Below, piece after piece: positions 46,738 through 58,481 of a DNA stretch of 64,000 bases (position 1 is its first letter; each line of letters starts with the position of its first letter). The stretch is from Kalmusia sp. IMI 367209 (lineage: Eukaryota > Ascomycota > Dothideomycetes > Pleosporales > Didymosphaeriaceae). The position numbers were made by a program, and so were the translations under genes. The stretch covers positions 620,001 through 684,000 of the forward strand of contig JAPEUQ010000010.1 of the NCBI GenBank assembly GCA_027946365.1, given 5' to 3'. The notes under the pieces were generated by a model. It made no database searches. It worked only from the letters and a program-made list of their open reading frames with translations, and was not told the DNA's origin.

Positions 46738-47671
46738 ATGACAGGTTCTGTGACGCAGGATGCATCGGACCCCATTCGTACCCCATTGTATGCTGGGATG
46801 GCGGCGCGACAACAGAACGAATACGATCGGCTCAGAACGCAACATGAGCTCCACAAAACAGCTATGAAGGATCAATTGATACAGGTACCTCTGTCACAAA
46901 ACGAGACTGTGCGTATTTTAGACTCCGCTACCGGCGACGGCCTCTGGATGATGGACGTCGCAAAACAGTATCCGAATGCGACATTTGTGGGAACAGGCAT
47001 TCTACCAAAGCACTTCGAGCAATTGAAAGATTTGCCACCTTCTATTTCTTTCAAGATCCAGTCAGTGCTGAAGGAGTGGCCAAAAGAGGATCGCGACGCG
47101 TATGATCTGGTGCATCAGCGATATTGCCTTGCCATGTTCTCTCCAGAGAAAGACAAAGTCATCGTTTCTCGTCTCTTCGAACTGGTCAAGCCATGGGGGT
47201 ATCTCCAGCTAGTCGATGCAAACCTTCTCGGGTACGATGGCGGGAACGCTCATCCTGGCATGACTAGGATGATGAATTTCATGCAACGAAGCTTCACAGA
47301 GGCGAACATGAATCCAGCCCCGGGTTCTAACCTTGCTGCGTGGGCCACTGTTGCTGGGGCTGTAGATGTTCACGAGGAAATTTTCTCCTTCCCCATGGGT
47401 CGCTTGGCGGCCACGGAAAAGGATCAGCAAAATACAACCGGCAATCTCTGTGCCATGATAGACAATTTTGCCATGATTGGATCGAGTATGCACCTAATAT
47501 GCTACTCTAGAAGCGCGTGCACTGATGATTATAGAAATCCTAGGATATTGGTATACACTTGCAGATTTGGAGTCCCTGAAGCACGCAGTTGTCAAGGAGA
47601 TGATTGATACGGGGAATATGTGGCGCTTCCATGTTGTTACAGGTCGCAAGGCAGAGCGGCACAACGGCTGA
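46738..47671 (+). CDS. LaeA/UMTA-like SAM-dependent methyltransferase
   Basis: Exons 46738-47485 and 47535-47671 (49-nt intron, donor GTATGC) give 294 residues. The SAM motif I is ILDSATGDGLW (60-70); VGTGILPKHF carries motif II, and YDLVHQRYCLAMF with LFELVKPWGYLQLVD forms the post-I and III regions. Together these are the pattern of fungal UMTA/TAM-domain methyltransferases, which act on small molecules in secondary-metabolite clusters or, in the LaeA lineage, regulate them. The last exon encodes ILGYWYTLADLESLKHAVV and FHVVTGRK. It is followed 0.8 kb downstream by a paralogue in the same orientation. Confidence 0.82.
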
Positions 47672-48472
47672 TCGTTGGGGTATCCCAATTGTTGTATTCA
47701 CGGCTCGTGACCTTATCTACCGGGGCACGCATATGTGAACCCTCTTGATAAGCTTCCAACGAACATTTCTGGCTTAATTACTGGTAGTTGCTGCACCGCT
47801 GTTCAATTCTCTGGCGCCAAATGGACTGTAACACCAGCAGACTGTACTTACCCTCTTTGCACTAAGAAGGAACCGAGGCAGCTAAACTGAAGCAGCCAAA
47901 TGGCTGCAACCCATGCGCACTCAATGAATACTTCGCCGACGGATTGCATTAGTCGCTTTCGTAGAGATGGGTCATGCCCGTGCAAGTAGGCGGCCCAGTG
48001 ATTATGACGATTTGCTCATGCGGTAGTTGCCTGGAACGCGCTGTACATGCACAAATCAGACTACAGCACATGTTTCCGGACACCGGAAATGGATGAAGGA
48101 GAGTGGCCGAGCAATATATACACAACTGGGTCTCAGGCAAGACGCGGAAACTGACCGATGCATGCATCACTGCGCCGCATTGGCACGTCGAGTGACTCCA
48201 CCTTTTCCATTTGCGACTACACCGAAGTATTGTCACGAGTCAAGACCATCACCAAGAGTCGTTGGGGAGTTCTTGTACCAATTATTTTTGTGTCTTGCAA
48301 CTCTAGCATAGGCAATCCGCCAGAGCTGAGGATAAGTTATCGACCAAATTTTGCCCTATATCGGCGGAATTCTGGAAAATGGAAAATGGACCACCGATAT
48401 GGAAGGCCAAGATGCAAAGTATAAAGTCTGATGTCTAGAATGCATCCTCTTTGAACTTCTTACCGGAAAACA
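47672..48472. other. Spacer between the two methyltransferase paralogues
   Basis: No gene is seen. It includes the promoter of the second methyltransferase. Confidence 0.45.
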
Positions 48473-49261
48473 ATGGAAGGCAATTCGAGTCCAGAGATCA
48501 AAGGCGCTACCAAAGACACATACAAGAGACCGGGACACGATGGAGTGTATGAACGCCTGCGAGTCCAACATGAGATTATCAAGGCTAACATGGGTGGAAA
48601 ACTGGTTCTGGCACCTATAGATTTCGCGAACAGTACACACGCGGTGCTAGATTCTGCCACGGCGGACGGGCACTGGTCGGCGGACTTGGCGAGCTCGATA
48701 CATCCAGGGACCAAACTTGTGGGTACTGATATCGCACCACAGCACTCCTTCGTGAACAAGCCCTTCAATCTGGAGCTAAATGTTCACAGCATCTTTGACT
48801 CTTGGCCAAAAGAATATCTAGATTCATTCGACCTTGTGCACCAGCGATTTGTCCTACCGGTATGCAATGACAATCAAAGTGTCGACACCATCAAGGAATT
48901 CGCCTGCGTGAAAGCTGGTGGATACATCCGACTCCACTATGGGGATATGGAAACAGTTGTAGAAAGGTCTGATCGTGTTGCTATGACGAAATTTCGAGAT
49001 ATGATGGCGCGTGGCGTGGAACATAATGGGGCACAATCTGAGCCCTGGACCAAAATTACGCAGCGGCTTAAGGAAGCTGGGGCGGAACACATTGAAGAGA
49101 CAACCGTGGTGAACGAATGTAGGCCGCTTGTAGCGAATCAAATGCAGAGCGAGCGAGCTATTAGCGTGTTACTGGCTCTACTAGACGGCGCCCAAGTGCT
49201 CTTTAGCAGTAAGTATACGGCCACCAATTTCCAGATCAATTACGTTGTTTCTTTAGAATAG
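48473..49261 (+). pseudogene. Truncated paralogue of the methyltransferase
   Basis: The first exon (48473-49208) is intact: VLDSATADGHW (motif I), VGTDIAPQHSF, FDLVHQRFVLPV and VKAGGYIRLHY match the 46738 gene position for position. It ends at a GTAAGT donor in the same phase and place as the paralogue's intron. Beyond the CTTTAG acceptor the second exon would start with a stop codon followed by LGY (paralogue: K-I-LGY), then dissolves into AT-rich sequence before a 76-bp repeat. Read through without splicing, the frame gives 262 residues with a non-homologous tail. The SAM-binding core is complete, so residual function cannot be excluded. Confidence 0.7.
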
Positions 49262-49343
49262 TTAGGTTATAATTTAAAGATTACTAGATATTAGTATTGG
49301 AATTTATGTCTCTTTTTATATATACCTACATTTAATTTTTTAC

Positions 49344-49419
49344 TGTTGGAAGGTACCAATTGATAAGAGATGAAGTCGTCGGCGAAACTAGTCGGCCCGA
49401 GCTCGACGCGTTGTTAGCC
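49344..49419 (+). repeat. 76-bp dispersed direct repeat, right copy
   Basis: Partner of the copy at 45878-45953, same strand and length, 88% identical. It sits about 60 bp before the GWT1 start codon. The two copies bracket the P450 fragment and both methyltransferase genes. Confidence 0.7.
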
Positions 49420-49477
49420 CTTACGTGTTCACGAAATACTCCACGCCCGCTCATAGTGTCAATTATCTTCAACCACA

Positions 49478-51009
49478 ATGACCATAGACTACAAACAGCT
49501 CAAGACGCAGCATGTCTCAGGACATGTTGGGAGCTCGCTCTCAGATGTCAACAGTGTTTCTCTCTCAATGCCTGTACCGTACATGACCCGCCCTTGTATG
49601 CGCATACGTATACTGACTGAAAATAATAGTTGACGATCCTCCTATGGTCGGTCCTTCAATCGCGCATGCGTCAGTTCACACCGTACACTGCGGGTGCTTT
49701 CTTCATCGATCTCCTACTTAGTTGCGGAGTTACGCTTGTAGCGACGACTGTGTACTCGTCCTCGCCATGGCTTTTGAATGCACTCTTAATACTCCCGGCT
49801 ATGGTTATATTCCTCACCTCATCACCGGCAACTTCGAGACAAAGTGTCGCCCGTCCGCCAAAGAAATCCAACGACCGAGATCAAGGGAGCCTTGACCCGT
49901 TACCGATCAAACCATTCATCACAAACTATCGAGGCTCTATGATGGTCATAACGTGCATTGCGATTCTGGCTGTAGACTTTCGAGTTTTCCCTCGTCGTTT
50001 TGCAAAGGTGGAAAACTGGGGGACCTCGTTGATGGACATGGGGGTGGGATCGTTCGTGTTCGCGAATGGTGTTGTATCCGTCCGGTCATCTTTGAAAACA
50101 GAGATTGGAAAGCTGCCACCGTTCTCCAAACGACTCATCGCGTCTTTGAGACATGCACTGCCGTTGGTTGTTCTGGGCACTATACGTCTAATTTCGGTCA
50201 AAGGCTTGGACTACGCGGAGCATGTCACTGAGTACGGCGTCCACTGGAACTTTTTCTTTACGCTTGGATTTCTTCCGCCATTTGTCGCAATATTCCAGTC
50301 CTTCTTCGCTCTCGTCCCATCCTACGCTATCCTTTCTTGTGTCTTAGCTGCCATCTACGAGGTCGCACTCGATCAGACCAATCTCGGCGCCTTTATCCTT
50401 ACAGCAGAACGCACGAATATTTTTTCTAAGAACCGAGAAGGTATCTTCTCTTTCTGCGGCTATCTAGCTATTTTCCTAGCGGGCCAGTCACTAGGAACAT
50501 ATGCACTTGCCAGGCAACAACCCCTTCCGAAAAACGCTTCAATAAAGATATGGCTTAGACGCTCCATCCTTGGGAAACTCATAACATCTTCTATACTCTG
50601 GACAGTACTTTTTTATCTGTCCATCAGCTTTTATGGGTTCGGACTCGGCGTATCGCGACGTCTTGCCAACCTGCCCTATTTCCTATGGGTGTGTTCATTT
50701 AATAACTGCCAGGTCGCTATCTGTTGCGCTATTGAGACCGTCCTATTCCCGAATATACATAAGGCCACGACGAACGAGGAAGAACGTAAAAGGTGCCGAG
50801 AGGCAACAAGCACAATTCTCTACGCAGTCAATCGCAATGGCCTGGCTGTGTTCTTACTGGCAAATTTGCTCACTGGGCTTGTCAATATGACAATTCCAAC
50901 ACTGCATATGGGGGTTTTATCGACAATGACTACCTTAATAGGTTATATAACTGCAATAGCTGGACTTGCAGTTGTGTTGGATCGAATCGATGTTTCAATA
51001 AAGTTGTAG
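49478..51009 (+). CDS. GWT1: GPI-anchored wall transfer protein, inositol acyltransferase Gwt1
   Basis: Exon 1 (49478-49573, MTIDYKQLKTQHVSGHVGSS) joins by a 56-nt intron (GTACCG..AATAG) to exon 2 (49630-51009), giving 491 residues. About a dozen transmembrane segments span the protein. Family blocks include VYSSSPWLLNALLILPA, the lumenal RVFPRRFAKVENWGTSLMD with MGVGSFVFANGVVS, and EVALDQTNLGAFILTAERTN followed by REGIFSFCGYLAIFLAGQSLG. Gwt1/PIG-W acylates the inositol ring of GlcN-PI in the ER, an early step of GPI anchor synthesis; the yeast enzyme is the target of Gwt1 inhibitors. The gene ends with a short tail typical of fungal orthologues. Confidence 0.95.
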
Positions 51010-51285
51010 ATGAGAAATAAATCAGACGATGTTCAGTCCCTCCAAAGTTTGGTGATCTACATTGATAGGCGTACAATCGTAATGTCGATTGACTCTCGTA
51101 AGGCGCATTTTGCTTCTCTTCGAAATTCAATTGTAGCGACCAAGCTCAATAAAGATTGGAGTGCACATTGTGATATTGCACTCTGCAGCATGGGACTCTC
51201 ACGTGAAGACGCGTCAGAGCGCGCCTGTTCCAAGCACGGACCCCACCTCCACATCCGCGATGCCATACTTTCCACACACACACTC

Positions 51286-51323
51286 TCTCAACACTCTACC
51301 TTCTTCTCAACACTCTACCTTCT
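51286..51323 (+). repeat. Perfect 19-bp tandem duplication
   Basis: Two exact adjacent copies of a 19-bp pyrimidine-rich unit (TCTCAACACTCTACCTTCT) lie about 70 bp before the ATG of the Mei5/Sfr1-like gene, probably in its 5' leader or core promoter. Confidence 0.8.
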
Positions 51324-51393
51324 TAAGATTACAAAGTATTCCTTCATCCAAACTATTCAGCCGACAACCGTCAATGTGCGCATTTTTGCAGAC

Positions 51394-52205
51394 ATGTCAA
51401 CGCCGCAAGCCAAGCGCCGCCGGCTGAACGAAGCCACCAAAACACTACACAAGCCGTTCAAATCACCTTTCCGGACGCCACTGAAGCCGAATATGGGCTC
51501 TGATCCACCCTCATCTGACCCTCCTGAGATCAGCACGCCTTCAGCGCCTGCAACATCGAACAATGCCCCATGTGATGAACGTCCTACTACGTATGCAACA
51601 AAGCCCCTCCTGCCCCGCTCAAACCTCGCAACGCCCACGCGCCCCACAACGAAGAAAACGCCGTCGAAGCCGAGCCTAACGCGCGAAATTCTACAGATGC
51701 GCAACGAGATCCAGGTCTTGTCACAAGCTTATGCACTAGCTACATCCTCGAAAGACGAGGATCTGCGCGTGCTGGTCGATCGTTGGCGTACAGCGAGTCG
51801 GGCTGCTGCTGAGGAGCTGTTTGCTACCACAAGGGATAGGGTGAACCGCATGGGGGGAGTCGGTGCTTGGAGGGATAGGGAGAAGGAGCAGCAAGAGTGG
51901 AAGATAAAAGCTGAGCGTGAGGAGATGGAAGCCGAGAGGGAGAGGCTTCAGGTGGCAAGAGAGAACGGCGAGGTCAGCGAGGAGGCATATGAGCAGTATG
52001 CGGATGCAGACATGGGACCCGAGAAGGAGGAGGCGAAGGAGACTTTCAAAGCTGCAGATGACGATGTGAGTTAGGTCTGGCTACATTTCGGCACTAGTAC
52101 TAAACTCCTTTGCAGTCTTTCACCATGGATATGATGCTGAAAACGCTCAATATCGACCTCAAGTTGATAGGATACAACAAAGATGCACAGCGATGGGACG
52201 GTTGA
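51394..52205 (+). CDS. Mei5/Sfr1-like recombination accessory protein
   Basis: Exons 51394-52065 and 52116-52205 (50-nt intron GTGAGT..TGCAG) give 253 residues. The N-terminal third is basic and disordered with TP sites (SPFRTPLKP, KKTPSKPSL). A helical region starts at LTREILQMRNEIQVLSQAYAL. A long charged helix (EQQEWKIKAEREEMEAERER) follows. The second exon encodes FTMDMMLKTLNIDLKLIGYN, the most conserved C-terminal block of Mei5/Sfr1 (Dds20). In yeasts this protein pairs with Swi5/Sae3 to stabilise Rad51 or Dmc1 filaments in recombination. The reading frame extends far upstream of the ATG, but that part is not protein-like. Confidence 0.87.
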
Positions 52206-52580
52206 AGCCAGCATCGTGCGCAAGATCGGGATCAGCAACCGTTTCGGAAGTATCGAGACGAGAAGATGCACGGTTCTCATATATACAACGTTGAACACGA
52301 AGGTCCTAGCATGTTAGAGAAACGTATATAAGTAAGATTTGAGCTGCCGGGTCCGTGTCATAGCTAACGAGCAAATAGCAACCAGTATGATCCAATGCAA
52401 TGAGCACAGTAGACGTCTATATTTACAAGCAACGTAGCTGCAAATGCCAAATTCAAAATGTACAAGTTCAAGACTACTTCCAAGTGACGTCATCACCAGT
52501 CTGTTTCCACTGAGCCCATGTTGAAAAGTCCTCGCTTGCAATTCGAACACATCATCTCGGCTTATCTCATCTTATTCACT

Positions 52581-53455
52581 ATGTCCCTCATAGACAAGAA
52601 TGTCCTTATCACAGGTGCCAGCATCGGCATCGGCGCGGCCATCGCTCACCGACTAGCACAGGAGGGAGCCAATCTCATATTGTTTGCGCGGACCGGCGAT
52701 AGACTCAAGGCCCTCGCCCAGGAAATTCAATCCAAAGTCGGCCCCTCGATCAAAATATTCACCACAGCCGTCGATGTCTCCTCTCACTCCGCCGTAATCG
52801 CAGCAGTCGCAAACGTAGTCAAAGAAACAGGGCCCATCAACGTCTTGATCAATAACGCAGGTCTAGCACTAGGTGCCCCATCCGCATTTCCAGACCTCAA
52901 CATCGAAGATATAGTCACAATGACGGGCACGAACGTTAACGGGTATCTATTTGCTACGTATGCCGTGCTGAACGAGGGCGGTATGAGGGCAGCGGGTAAG
53001 GGCACAATCTTGAATGTCACATCGACTACTGCGTTGGAGGTACCACCGTTTCCAGGAGAGAGCATCTATCACGCCAGCAAGCGCTTCCAAGAGGGGTTCA
53101 CAGACGCGCTGCGCACAGAATTAGTGGGTACGAATATCAAAGTACTTGCATTGAGGCCGGGCGTAGTGGCTACGCATTTCCACGAGCAAAGGGTGGGGTT
53201 TGACAGGGATGCTTATGAAGGTTTCATGGAAGGTATGTTTCTCGTTGGGTTTGTGTTTTTTGGTTTTGGGTGCGTGCTGATCAGGGGGTTTCAGGGTTCG
53301 AGCCATTGCTTGCAGGGGATGTGGCGGAGGCGGCGGCGTGGATGGTAAGTGGGAACGAGAGAATCAGTGTTAAAGCGGTGGATGTGGTGCCGAGCGCTCA
53401 GAGAAGTTTATCGGTGTTTGATCGGGAGTGGAAGAGGAGGAATGGTGTTGATTGA
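52581..53455 (+). CDS. Short-chain dehydrogenase/reductase, YdfG-like
   Basis: Exons 52581-53232 and 53295-53455 (62-nt intron GTATGT..TTCAG) give 270 residues. The cofactor loop TGASIGIG is at 11-18, NNAG at 91-94, and the catalytic set is S148, Y163-x3-K167 (IYHASK). FARTGDRL after beta-2 fits NADP preference. The pattern is that of the classical YdfG/Ymr226c group, NADP-dependent 3-hydroxyacid or serine dehydrogenases. The start at 52581 matches the family's N-terminus (MSLIDKNVLITGAS); an in-frame ATG at 52518 would add 21 residues. Confidence 0.9.
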
Positions 53456-54664
53456 GACTTTGGATGAGGATTATGATGTCTTGACAGTTGGGGGGGTGGT
53501 CTTATGCCTCCCTGACTTCACTCGATTAGTGTTGCGTGGTATAGTATTGATCCTCTGTCGATCTTGACGACCGCCGAGCTGCACCCATCTGCAAACTCGG
53601 TGCCAGGCAAGATCAGAGCGAATGTGTACGCGGACTTGGCATATATCTGAGGAGATTCGGAGCTTTGAGCTCCGCTACGCACGTGGCGCACTGTGCGGTG
53701 GTGATGCTAGAGCCCCGGAGCAAGAAATGTCCGCGTAGTCGTGAGGTTTGTCCACGACAAGACGGTACATCGGCATTTGGGTTCATGCTAGCAGGCCCGA
53801 TTCATTCAAGCAGAGGGCACCGCCCGCGTATACAACATCATTCGTCGTCGTCGAGGAAGAATGACGACGTAACGTCCCCTGCAGCCCCCACCGCAGCTCG
53901 TTCTGTGGCGCAGGAGGCCCAAAATTAGACTTCTCGCGCGGCTGTGCTGACAGCTCGCGGTACCATGGCAGAAACGAGCCATTGCTCGTCCGCCAAGGTC
54001 AGCGTCACGCGAGGGATCAAAACAGGCTGGCAGCGACTTCATCTGCTCTCTCCCATGTCTCTGCCCAGCTGTTGAGCGCGCGCGCATCTCTTTCATCGCG
54101 AGACCAGACTCGACCTTGTCCAGCTTGCTCGCCGGGCAGGAAAAAAGTGGGCGAGCGCTCACCCAGTCTTCGGCCAGGGCTACACTAGTCCGCCGCCGCT
54201 TGGCCACGGTCGTAGTGTTTCTCACCAAGCACCGCCTGCTCCACCAGGTCGGGGTCAGCCGCACCTTGTCCCTTCATCTCCATCTCCACATCCCATCCAT
54301 AACAAGGCCGTTGCTCTCTGTCCTCACCCAAGCCGCTCGCTCGCAGTCCAACCACCTCCCGCCGCACGCCGCCCGCCGAGTGCAATACCGTGCACTCCCC
54401 CGTTTGCCGTTCACTGTCCCGTTTCAGACGCGCAGGCATTGAGTCGCACCCCCCGATCCGCACCAAGAGCCGTTTCAGCGTCGCACGCGGCCATTGTCCA
54501 CTCGCTGCGCTCCACGCCCATCGTGCTGCAGAGCACCCAAGCACCAGCGACGTGCCTCACACCCGTCTCAGCCGTGCTCCCAAGCCCAAAGGATAGCGAC
54601 GCGACCCTCCCCCGGCCCGAGTCGCACGCTGCTCCTCCTGGCAACCGCCAGCGCACCCACTTAA
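53456..54664. other. GC-rich intergenic region
   Basis: No protein-like frame is recognised between 53,560 and 54,660; many overlapping frames on both strands reflect base composition. It probably holds the promoter and a first exon of the next gene. Confidence 0.4.
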
Positions 54665-55988
54665 CCCACCCGCTTCAGCCGTAACGCGGCTGTTCACTCC
54701 GCCAAAATTTCTCACCACGAGGCACGCACATCCCTCCTCGGAGGCCAGCCGCTCGATCGCAACTTCAACTACACCCCGCAGCCTTATCAGACCCAGCCCG
54801 GCGGCTATCACCACCGCGAGGACTTCCCCACACAGCTTCCGCCCGTCGTTCGACGCAAGCGCAGAATGTATATTCCCAACACCAGGTGGACCTGGGCCTT
54901 TATGTTGACGGCCATCACCCAGGCCGTCATCGCCCTCGTCCTCGAAGCGTACGTGCGCCTCACTCCCACCCACCACGCCTCTACTGACCTGGCTTGCGCA
55001 GATATGTCTTTGCTAGATTCCAAAATGCTTTGAAGGACAACGTCCCCGACCACAATGAGTCGCGCACCATTCCTACCTATCTAGCCGTGTTCATGTTTGG
55101 CTACATCTATCAAATCGTCTTAGTCTACGATGCACTGCTCCAGAAGAACACCATTCAGGTCATCGGACTTGTTCTATACAATCTTGGCATTCTCATCTAC
55201 GCCGCAATCCAGTTCGACCAGATCGACGAAGCCATCGGTACCCTACGAGGCATTGGTGGACTCGAGGACCTTCAAGTCTGGCCGGAGATTCGGGCAGAAC
55301 TGATTACCCTCCCTATCTTGATGGCAGTCGCCACAGTCATTTTCGCTTTCATTGCTTGGAAGCTATATGATGAGTTTGCCTGGACCATCTACAAGCACAT
55401 CAGCGCCGACCTGCGCATGAAGAGGCGATACCTGACTTACCAGGTACGGCCTGCGCTCCTCTCTCCTATGCATCATGCTGACCTGCCCAGATTTACATCG
55501 CTCTGCTCAAGTTCGATTTCTTCTTCTTCCTTGCATTCACTGTCCAGTTCCTTGTCGTCGTCGAGAACACCTCCACCGTTGAGCTTGCGCTTACTGCTGC
55601 CGCCCTCGTCATCACATTCATCCTGCTTTTCCTAGCCGCCTGGTGGGTGCGTCGCGAGTCAGTCGCTGGCATGATTGCCGTCATCATCATCTACTTCTGC
55701 GCACTCGGCTACTTCTTGTTCAAGCTCGTCCGCATGTACGCAGCAGACCAAGCCCGCCAGGATGACTACAGGCCCGCCCGCAAGTCGTTGACGAGTTTCG
55801 CGGTCCTCACCATCCTCCTACTCGTGATCACCATTGTCACGGCATGCATCTGCACGCATAACTTCAACAAGGGCTTGAAGCCGTTCGTCAACGAGAAGAG
55901 TGTAGGAAAGAGCGACAAGACTGGGTACAGCAACGAGATGCCTTCACTGAGCGGGCCGACACCCGCATCGCGAATGGAGATTGATTAG
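54665..55988 (+). CDS. UPF0658 family Golgi membrane protein; 5' exon unresolved
   Basis: Coding exons are ..-54948, 55002-55443 and 55491-55988; introns of 53 and 47 nt. From the first internal ATG (54866, MYIPNTRWTW) there are 340 residues. The protein-like text clearly extends upstream (HHEARTSLLGGQPLDRNFNY, then PQPYQTQPGGYHHREDFP) to an in-frame stop at 54662-54664 without an ATG. A start in an upstream exon is therefore likely, with CTTCAG at 54673-54678 a candidate acceptor. About seven transmembrane segments follow (FMLTAITQAVIALVLEA, YLAVFMFGYIYQIVLVYDAL, FFFLAFTVQFLVVVE and others) and a Ser-rich tail. It matches the fission-yeast UPF0658 proteins annotated to the Golgi; the function is unknown. 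Confidence 0.8.
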
Positions 55989-56708
55989 ATTGACGCGAGA
56001 CTGTCGACGATTCCCTTTTCTTATTATACCTTCAAAAACCGAAACGATCTTTGGATTGCGTTCTGCGAAGCATAGCTCTGGTCCGGCAACCGATCAGGGC
56101 GATTGGCGTTTATTTGGACTGACTCTACGGGTACTTTGTTGAGAAGGAAACTGGAATTGGGCTGATCGGATTCTGGAGTTGGGCCCGAGCTGGCGACTGG
56201 TTGCAACTCCAGAGCCGGCAATGGATCGGATTGCTTCCACCTTTATATACCACGCATGCACTATCTGATTTGGCTTTAGTCTTGGTTCTGAACGGCCCTT
56301 TGTATAAAATTTGGAGGTTGTTTATCGTAATGTGCGCTGCCAAAGGTTTTCTTTGCGTGTAGTCGTAGCTGCGTAGCGTAGTGACGGACAATCGAATCGA
56401 ATCTTCTTGGTACCGGTAATTGTCTTAGTTCCCACGTGGAAAGAACAAGATCAGTGCTTGACAGCCGTTTTAGACGTTCCCAAACAGTGGAGAACGCTTG
56501 TGAACGTGGCAATGGGGGACGGCCCAAGCTCCCTCCCGTCTGAGCCAGGGTCCACAAAACGACATCATCGCGCCGCCCGCTTGGAAGCTAGCTATACGTC
56601 TTTCGTTGCTACCCACACCGCACTCACACAGCTACCTGTTCAGTATATGCTCACACCTGCTCATAGTATTCACCTTTCAACAGCGTGATATCGAGGAGAA
56701 CTGCAAAC
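55989..56708. other. Intergenic, no gene seen
   Basis: 3' flank of the UPF0658 gene and SYM1 promoter. No coding pattern. Confidence 0.5.
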
Positions 56709-57643
56709 ATGTTGCGCTGGTGAGTGGCCGTGGGGCAGATGAATTGCTGGAGTATGGAGCAGCAGCTAATCGTGGGCAACAGGTACCAAGCCAAACTCAA
56801 GAGCGCGCCGCTGCTCACGCAAAGCATCACTACGGCGGTACGCACGCTTCCCTCCCTCTTATTCTCTCCGCCAATGCCTCCCGCCGGCAACGCACCGCAT
56901 GCGTCTCCTCCGTCCAACACGATACCAGATAAGAAGCTCCTGGCCGAGGATGACTATGAAGCATGGGGGGAAAGCCACGCATACTGATACATCCATAACA
57001 GGTACTCTTCGCAACAGGCGACGTAATGGCGCAGCAAGGCGTAGAAAAGAAAGGCCTCGACAAGCACGATCTCACGCGAACAGGACGCATGTTCGCATAC
57101 GGCGGCGGTAACCCACTCCCCCTTCTCTCCCTCCCAATCCAACCACCCAGCTAACTCTTCTTCCCCTCTCTCCAGCAATATTCGGCCCCGCAGCAACGAA
57201 ATGGTACAGCTTCCTCGCCTCGCGCGTGCACGCCTCGACGGCCAACCGCACAATCGCCGCCCGCGTCGCGGCCGACCAGTTCGTCTTCGCGCCCATCAAC
57301 ATGACCGTCTTCCTCTCCTCGATGGCCTACTTCGAGGGCGCGAGCCCCAAGGAGCGCCTGCAGAAGGCGTGGGTCCCCGGCATGACGAACAACTTCTTGC
57401 TGTGGCCGTGGGTGCAGGGCGTCAACTTCAAGTTCGTCCCGCTCGAGCACAGGGTGCTTGTTGTCAATTTCGTAGCCTTGGGTGAGTGGTGTGAGAGAGG
57501 GGTAGAGTTGCTGCTTGCAAGGCTGACAAGTTGCAGGCTGGAATTGCTACCTGAGCTATCTGAATTCGAGTGGGTCCGCAGAAAAGGGTACGGTGGACCG
57601 GATCGAGGACGCCGAGGAGAAGGTCAAGGACAAGACGGCGTGA
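56709..57643 (+). CDS. SYM1: Mpv17/PMP22-family mitochondrial inner-membrane protein Sym1
   Basis: Five exons (56709-56719, 56783-56837, 57002-57107, 57176-57481, 57537-57643) give 194 residues. The first exon encodes only MLR plus two bases of the next codon. Family blocks are [74 protein letters not shown], and the signature [16 protein letters not shown] with [20 protein letters not shown]. Four transmembrane helices are expected. Yeast Sym1 is needed for growth on ethanol at high temperature; human MPV17 is linked to mitochondrial DNA depletion. The second intron is unusually long for this window (164 nt). The C-terminus is acidic and charged. Confidence 0.92.
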
Positions 57644-58481
57644 GACCGTCAATGGTAGCAGCAGTGTCGAAATCAATCGGGATATAAATTGGAATTGGAA
57701 GGGTCATGTTCGTGTACATGTGGTGGAAAGCCTTGGATCTCCTTCGCCGCGATACCCTATGGTGACTGGTTGTGTGGTTGGAAAGCAATACATAGATGGT
57801 ATTTCCCTGATCTTAGAACACACATTTACGAGTACGCTACTCGCTAGCAGACATTAACATGCTGTGGACAACAGTGATGTCGATGAATAATAAGACCGCA
57901 TGCACACACACATCTATCTACAACGTAAAGCACGCCGATTGATGGAATGCACATAGCACAGGAAGAAGAGAAGATCTCCATTCACACCTCTCGTTCGGAT
58001 ACTATCTATATGCTCTCCTCGGCCACTCCCTCCCCCCCGCTCCAACGGCTCTACAATGCGCAATTCTAAGAATGCCCTTCACCTCCTCCACCCCCATCCG
58101 CCGCTCCCACCGCAAAGAATCGAAACCAAAATAGAAATTACAACTCTCTGCCAATGCCCGAAATATCCCTCACTCATTTGCTACTAGCAAAACCCCCCCA
58201 GGCCACAAGGTAGAATAGAACAAGACTGCAAGCAAGGTGCAAGAACGCCGATCAGATGCAGATATTAAGAAGGGGCCCCCAATGTCGCTACCAGCCGCAG
58301 ACACACGCACGTGTTCCGAAAAAAAAACAAACAGACAAACAAACAAACAAAGCCAGGCACACAGGACACGGACAATGTTGCTACACCTCTCCTCGCTTCC
58401 ATCTCTTTTCCCCTCCCCGGAATAATGTGCCTCTGCCCCACATGAACCATGTTTGGCAAAGGATGGCTTTCGTCAGTTCCG
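57644..58481. other. Intergenic, with an (AAAC)n-like microsatellite
   Basis: 3' flanks of the convergent SYM1 and KIN4 genes. A short (AAAC/AGAC)n tract lies at about 58,320-58,350. No gene is seen. Confidence 0.5.
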
